Made by a program: the position numbers and the translations under genes
Notes under the pieces: generated by a model
The model's database searches: none
What the model was told of the DNA's origin: nothing
Seen by the model: the letters and a program-made list of their open reading frames with translations, nothing else
Source of the DNA: an uncultured Porphyromonadaceae bacterium
GTDB lineage: Bacteria; Bacteroidota; Bacteroidia; Bacteroidales; Muribaculaceae
Direction of reading: 5' to 3'
DNA: 5,889 nucleotides
NCBI GenBank assembly: GCA_946183895.1
Contig: CAMHDX010000068.1
Coordinates: 1 to 5,889, forward strand
Shown: positions 4,054-5,889 of the stretch, piece by piece
How the letters are laid out: every line of letters begins with the position of its first letter
How positions within the stretch are numbered: position 1 is the stretch's first letter

Positions 4054-5874
4054 ATGAACGACCTGCTGCGCATCAAGCTGTCGCTACTGCCCGAGAGCCC
4101 CGGCGTCTACCGCTACTATGACGCCGAGGGCACTATAATATATGTGGGCAAGGCGAAGAACCTGCGCCGCCGCGTCAACTCCTACTTCAACCGCGAGCAC
4201 GAGAGCCTGCGCACCACCCGCCTGGTGGCTAACATCGTCGACCTGCAATACACGGTCGTCAATACCGAGGAGGAGGCCCTCGACCTTGAGAATAACCTCA
4301 TCAAGGAGTTTAAGCCGCACTACAATGTGCTGCTCAAGGACGACAAGTCATATCCCTGGATTGCCGTCACGCGCGAGCTCTATCCGCGAGTGTTCATCAC
4401 CCGCGAGAAGGTGAACCGCGGCGCCGACTTCTATGGGCCCTATCCCAAGACTGAGGTGGCGCACACGCTGGTTGACACACTGCGCAAATTGTTCCCGCTG
4501 CGAACCTGCCGCCACGCTGTTTCACGTGAAACAATCGAGGCGCAAAAACACCGCCTGTGCTTGCAATATCACATCAAGAATTGTGAGGGTTGCTGCCGCG
4601 GACTGGTCTCGCCGGAGCAATACGCTGACTACATTACCCAGGTCAAGCGGGTGCTCAGCGGTGACTCCAAGCAGGTGGCCGACTACCTCACCGAGCAGAT
4701 GATGGCCGCCGCCGCCGAGCTCCGCTTTGAGGACGCCGAGGTGCTGAAGCGCAAGGTGAACCTCATCGAGCGCCTGCGCTCCAAGTCGGTCATCGTCTCG
4801 CCCGCTATCCACAACCTTGACGTGTACGGACTGTATGACAGCGACAATGATGTCTACGTTAACTATATGCACGTGCGCAGCGGCACGGTCGTGCAGTCGT
4901 TGACCCTGCAGTACAAGCGCCAACGCGACGACCGCGAACACTCGCTCGAGGAGGTGTTGGCACTCGCGATAAGCGAAATTCGCCAGGAGTTCTCCGATAC
5001 CTATCGCGACGACCGAGTGCGCGAGGTGGTGGTCAATATCATTCCGGATACCGAGATTGAGGGCCTCCAGTTTGTTATTCCGCAGCGCGGCGACAAGCGC
5101 AAGTTGCTCGACATTGCCCTCAAGAATGCTATCCAGCAGCACACCGACCACCTCAAGATGATGGAGAAACTCAATCCCGAGCAGCGAGCCACGCGCACAC
5201 TCACCACCATGCAACGCGACTTGCACCTCACCGAGCTGCCGCGACACATCGAGTGCTTTGACAATAGCAATATTCAGGGTGCCGACGCGGTCGCCTCGTG
5301 TGTGGTGTTCCGCAATGCCAAGCCGGCTAAGAAGGACTATCGTCACTTCATCATCAAGACCGTTGACGGTGTTGACGACTATGCCTCCATGCGCGAGGTG
5401 ATCACACGCCGCTACTCTCGACTGCTGCAAGAGGGCTCGCCACTGCCCCAATTGCTCGTGGTGGATGGCGGCAAGGGCCAAATCACGGCTGCCCTCGAGG
5501 CATTGCAGGAGGTGGGCATCGAAATCGCCGTAGTCGGCCTCGCCAAGCGCATGGACGAGGTGTACTTTCCGGGCGATTCGCTGCCATATAACCTCGACAA
5601 GAACTCAGAGACGATACGCGTGCTGCAGCACCTGCGCGACGAGTCGCACCGCTTTGCCATCACTTTTCACCGCAAGCGTCGCAGCGGCAGCCAAATCAAC
5701 AGCGAGCTCGATAATATTAAAGGTGTGGGCGCCAAGACGGCTACGCTGCTGCTAAAACACTTTCGCAGTGTCAAGCGCCTCAAGGAGGCTTCGCTTGACG
5801 ACATCGTGGCGTTGATTGGCACCGCGCGTGGCAATGTGGTGTACAATGCGCTTCACGTGAAACCGGAATCTTAA
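4054..5874 (+). CDS. uvrC: UvrABC excision nuclease subunit C
   Basis: UvrC makes both incisions around DNA lesions marked by UvrA-UvrB in nucleotide excision repair. The 606-residue protein is complete. The N-terminal GIY-YIG nuclease (3' incision) spans about residues 13-95, with PGVYRYY, YVGKAKNLRRRV (30-41), E79 in LENNLI and N91 in HYNV. A cysteine set C152, C169, C177, C181 (C-x16-C-x7-C-x3-C) matches the predicted [4Fe-4S] ligands of UvrC. A UVR helical hairpin that contacts UvrB lies near 210-245. The RNase H-like domain (5' incision) shows D403 in CFDNSNIQG, D471 in VVDGGKGQ and a histidine in RDESHRFAITFHR (H532 or H539). Two helix-hairpin-helix motifs (about 553-600, IKGVGAKTATLLLKHF) bind DNA. 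The ATG at 4054 gives the usual short N terminus. Two parS-like palindromes are embedded in the reading frame, one exact (residues 155-160) and one degenerate near the C terminus. Confidence 0.97.
   Translation: MNDLLRIKLSLLPESPGVYRYYDAEGTIIYVGKAKNLRRRVNSYFNREHESLRTTRLVANIVDLQYTVVNTEEEALDLENNLIKEFKPHYNVLLKDDKSYPWIAVTRELYPRVFITREKVNRGADFYGPYPKTEVAHTLVDTLRKLFPLRTCRHAVSRETIEAQKHRLCLQYHIKNCEGCCRGLVSPEQYADYITQVKRVLSGDSKQVADYLTEQMMAAAAELRFEDAEVLKRKVNLIERLRSKSVIVSPAIHNLDVYGLYDSDNDVYVNYMHVRSGTVVQSLTLQYKRQRDDREHSLEEVLALAISEIRQEFSDTYRDDRVREVVVNIIPDTEIEGLQFVIPQRGDKRKLLDIALKNAIQQHTDHLKMMEKLNPEQRATRTLTTMQRDLHLTELPRHIECFDNSNIQGADAVASCVVFRNAKPAKKDYRHFIIKTVDGVDDYASMREVITRRYSRLLQEGSPLPQLLVVDGGKGQITAALEALQEVGIEIAVVGLAKRMDEVYFPGDSLPYNLDKNSETIRVLQHLRDESHRFAITFHRKRRSGSQINSELDNIKGVGAKTATLLLKHFRSVKRLKEASLDDIVALIGTARGNVVYNALHVKPES
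4518..4533. promoter_or_regulatory. parS centromere site 2 (perfect, inside uvrC)
   Basis: A second exact TGTTTCACGTGAAACA lies within the uvrC reading frame, where it encodes part of A-VSRET (residues 155-160). It is 1,063 bp downstream of site 1. A 16-bp exact match twice within about 1 kb is far beyond chance. Coding-embedded parS sites are known in other bacteria. ParB occupancy is inferred. Confidence 0.88.
5849..5864. promoter_or_regulatory. parS-like site 3 (degenerate, 3' end of uvrC)
   Basis: CGCTTCACGTGAAACC matches the parS consensus at 13 of 16 positions and keeps the whole central TTCACGTGAAAC block; the mismatches are at consensus positions 1, 3 and 16. It encodes LHVKP close to the UvrC C terminus, 1,331 bp after site 2. 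It may be a weak ParB site or a decayed one; a chance match is less likely given the two perfect sites nearby. Confidence 0.55.
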
Positions 5875-5889
5875 ATTTTGAACTTATGA

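Noticed and set aside
4522..5481. 319-residue minus-strand reading frame inside uvrC
   Set aside because: It is antisense to the RNase H-like and UVR regions of UvrC, shows no family motif, and is explained by codon bias. The frames at 1604-2318 and 2631-3380 inside mnmG were rejected for the same reason.
5886..5889. Start of a downstream gene (ATGA at the last four bases)
   Set aside because: An ATG 12 nt after the uvrC stop could begin the next gene, possibly dtd by remembered Bacteroidales order, but four bases cannot support a call.

Overview
This window is a housekeeping segment of a Bacteroidota chromosome, most likely order Bacteroidales and possibly Muribaculaceae-like. The evidence is the close fit of MnmG, Apt, UvrC and RsmA to the Bacteroidales versions as I remember them. 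Promoters also follow the Bacteroidota -33/-7 pattern (TTTG, about 19 bp, TAnnTTTG), and there are no clear Shine-Dalgarno sequences ahead of the starts. Coding DNA is GC-rich, while the single large intergenic region is AT-rich. Genus cannot be fixed from this window.

Layout. Positions 1-1176 hold a leftward pair: rsmA (16S rRNA dimethyltransferase) followed by the 5' part of mgtE (magnesium transporter, cut by the window edge), joined by a 4-nt ATGA stop/start overlap. Positions 1177-1565 form a 389-bp divergent intergenic region with promoters for both directions, three TTGCTATAG copies, and a roughly 90-bp repeat unit that carries the promoter -7 box TACCTTTG. Positions 1566-5874 hold a rightward cluster: mnmG (tRNA wobble-uridine modification), apt (adenine salvage) and uvrC (nucleotide excision repair), with gaps of 34 and 39 bp and no terminator seen between them. 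This is probably one transcription unit. The three genes share no pathway; the order is a conserved Bacteroidales arrangement as far as I recall.

The most notable signal lies outside the genes' own functions. Two perfect 16-bp palindromes matching the chromosomal centromere site parS (TGTTTCACGTGAAACA) sit 1,063 bp apart, one in the mnmG-apt gap and one inside the uvrC reading frame. A third, degenerate copy (13/16) lies at the 3' end of uvrC. This suggests that mnmG-apt-uvrC doubles as a ParB loading zone and that the window lies near the replication origin. The uvrC copy falls in the variable loop between two cysteines of the predicted iron-sulfur ligand set, which could explain how the protein tolerates a fixed DNA sequence there.

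No tRNA, rRNA, insertion sequence, CRISPR array or phage gene was seen. No novel protein system is visible; the interest lies in chromosome organisation and in the repeat-borne promoters.
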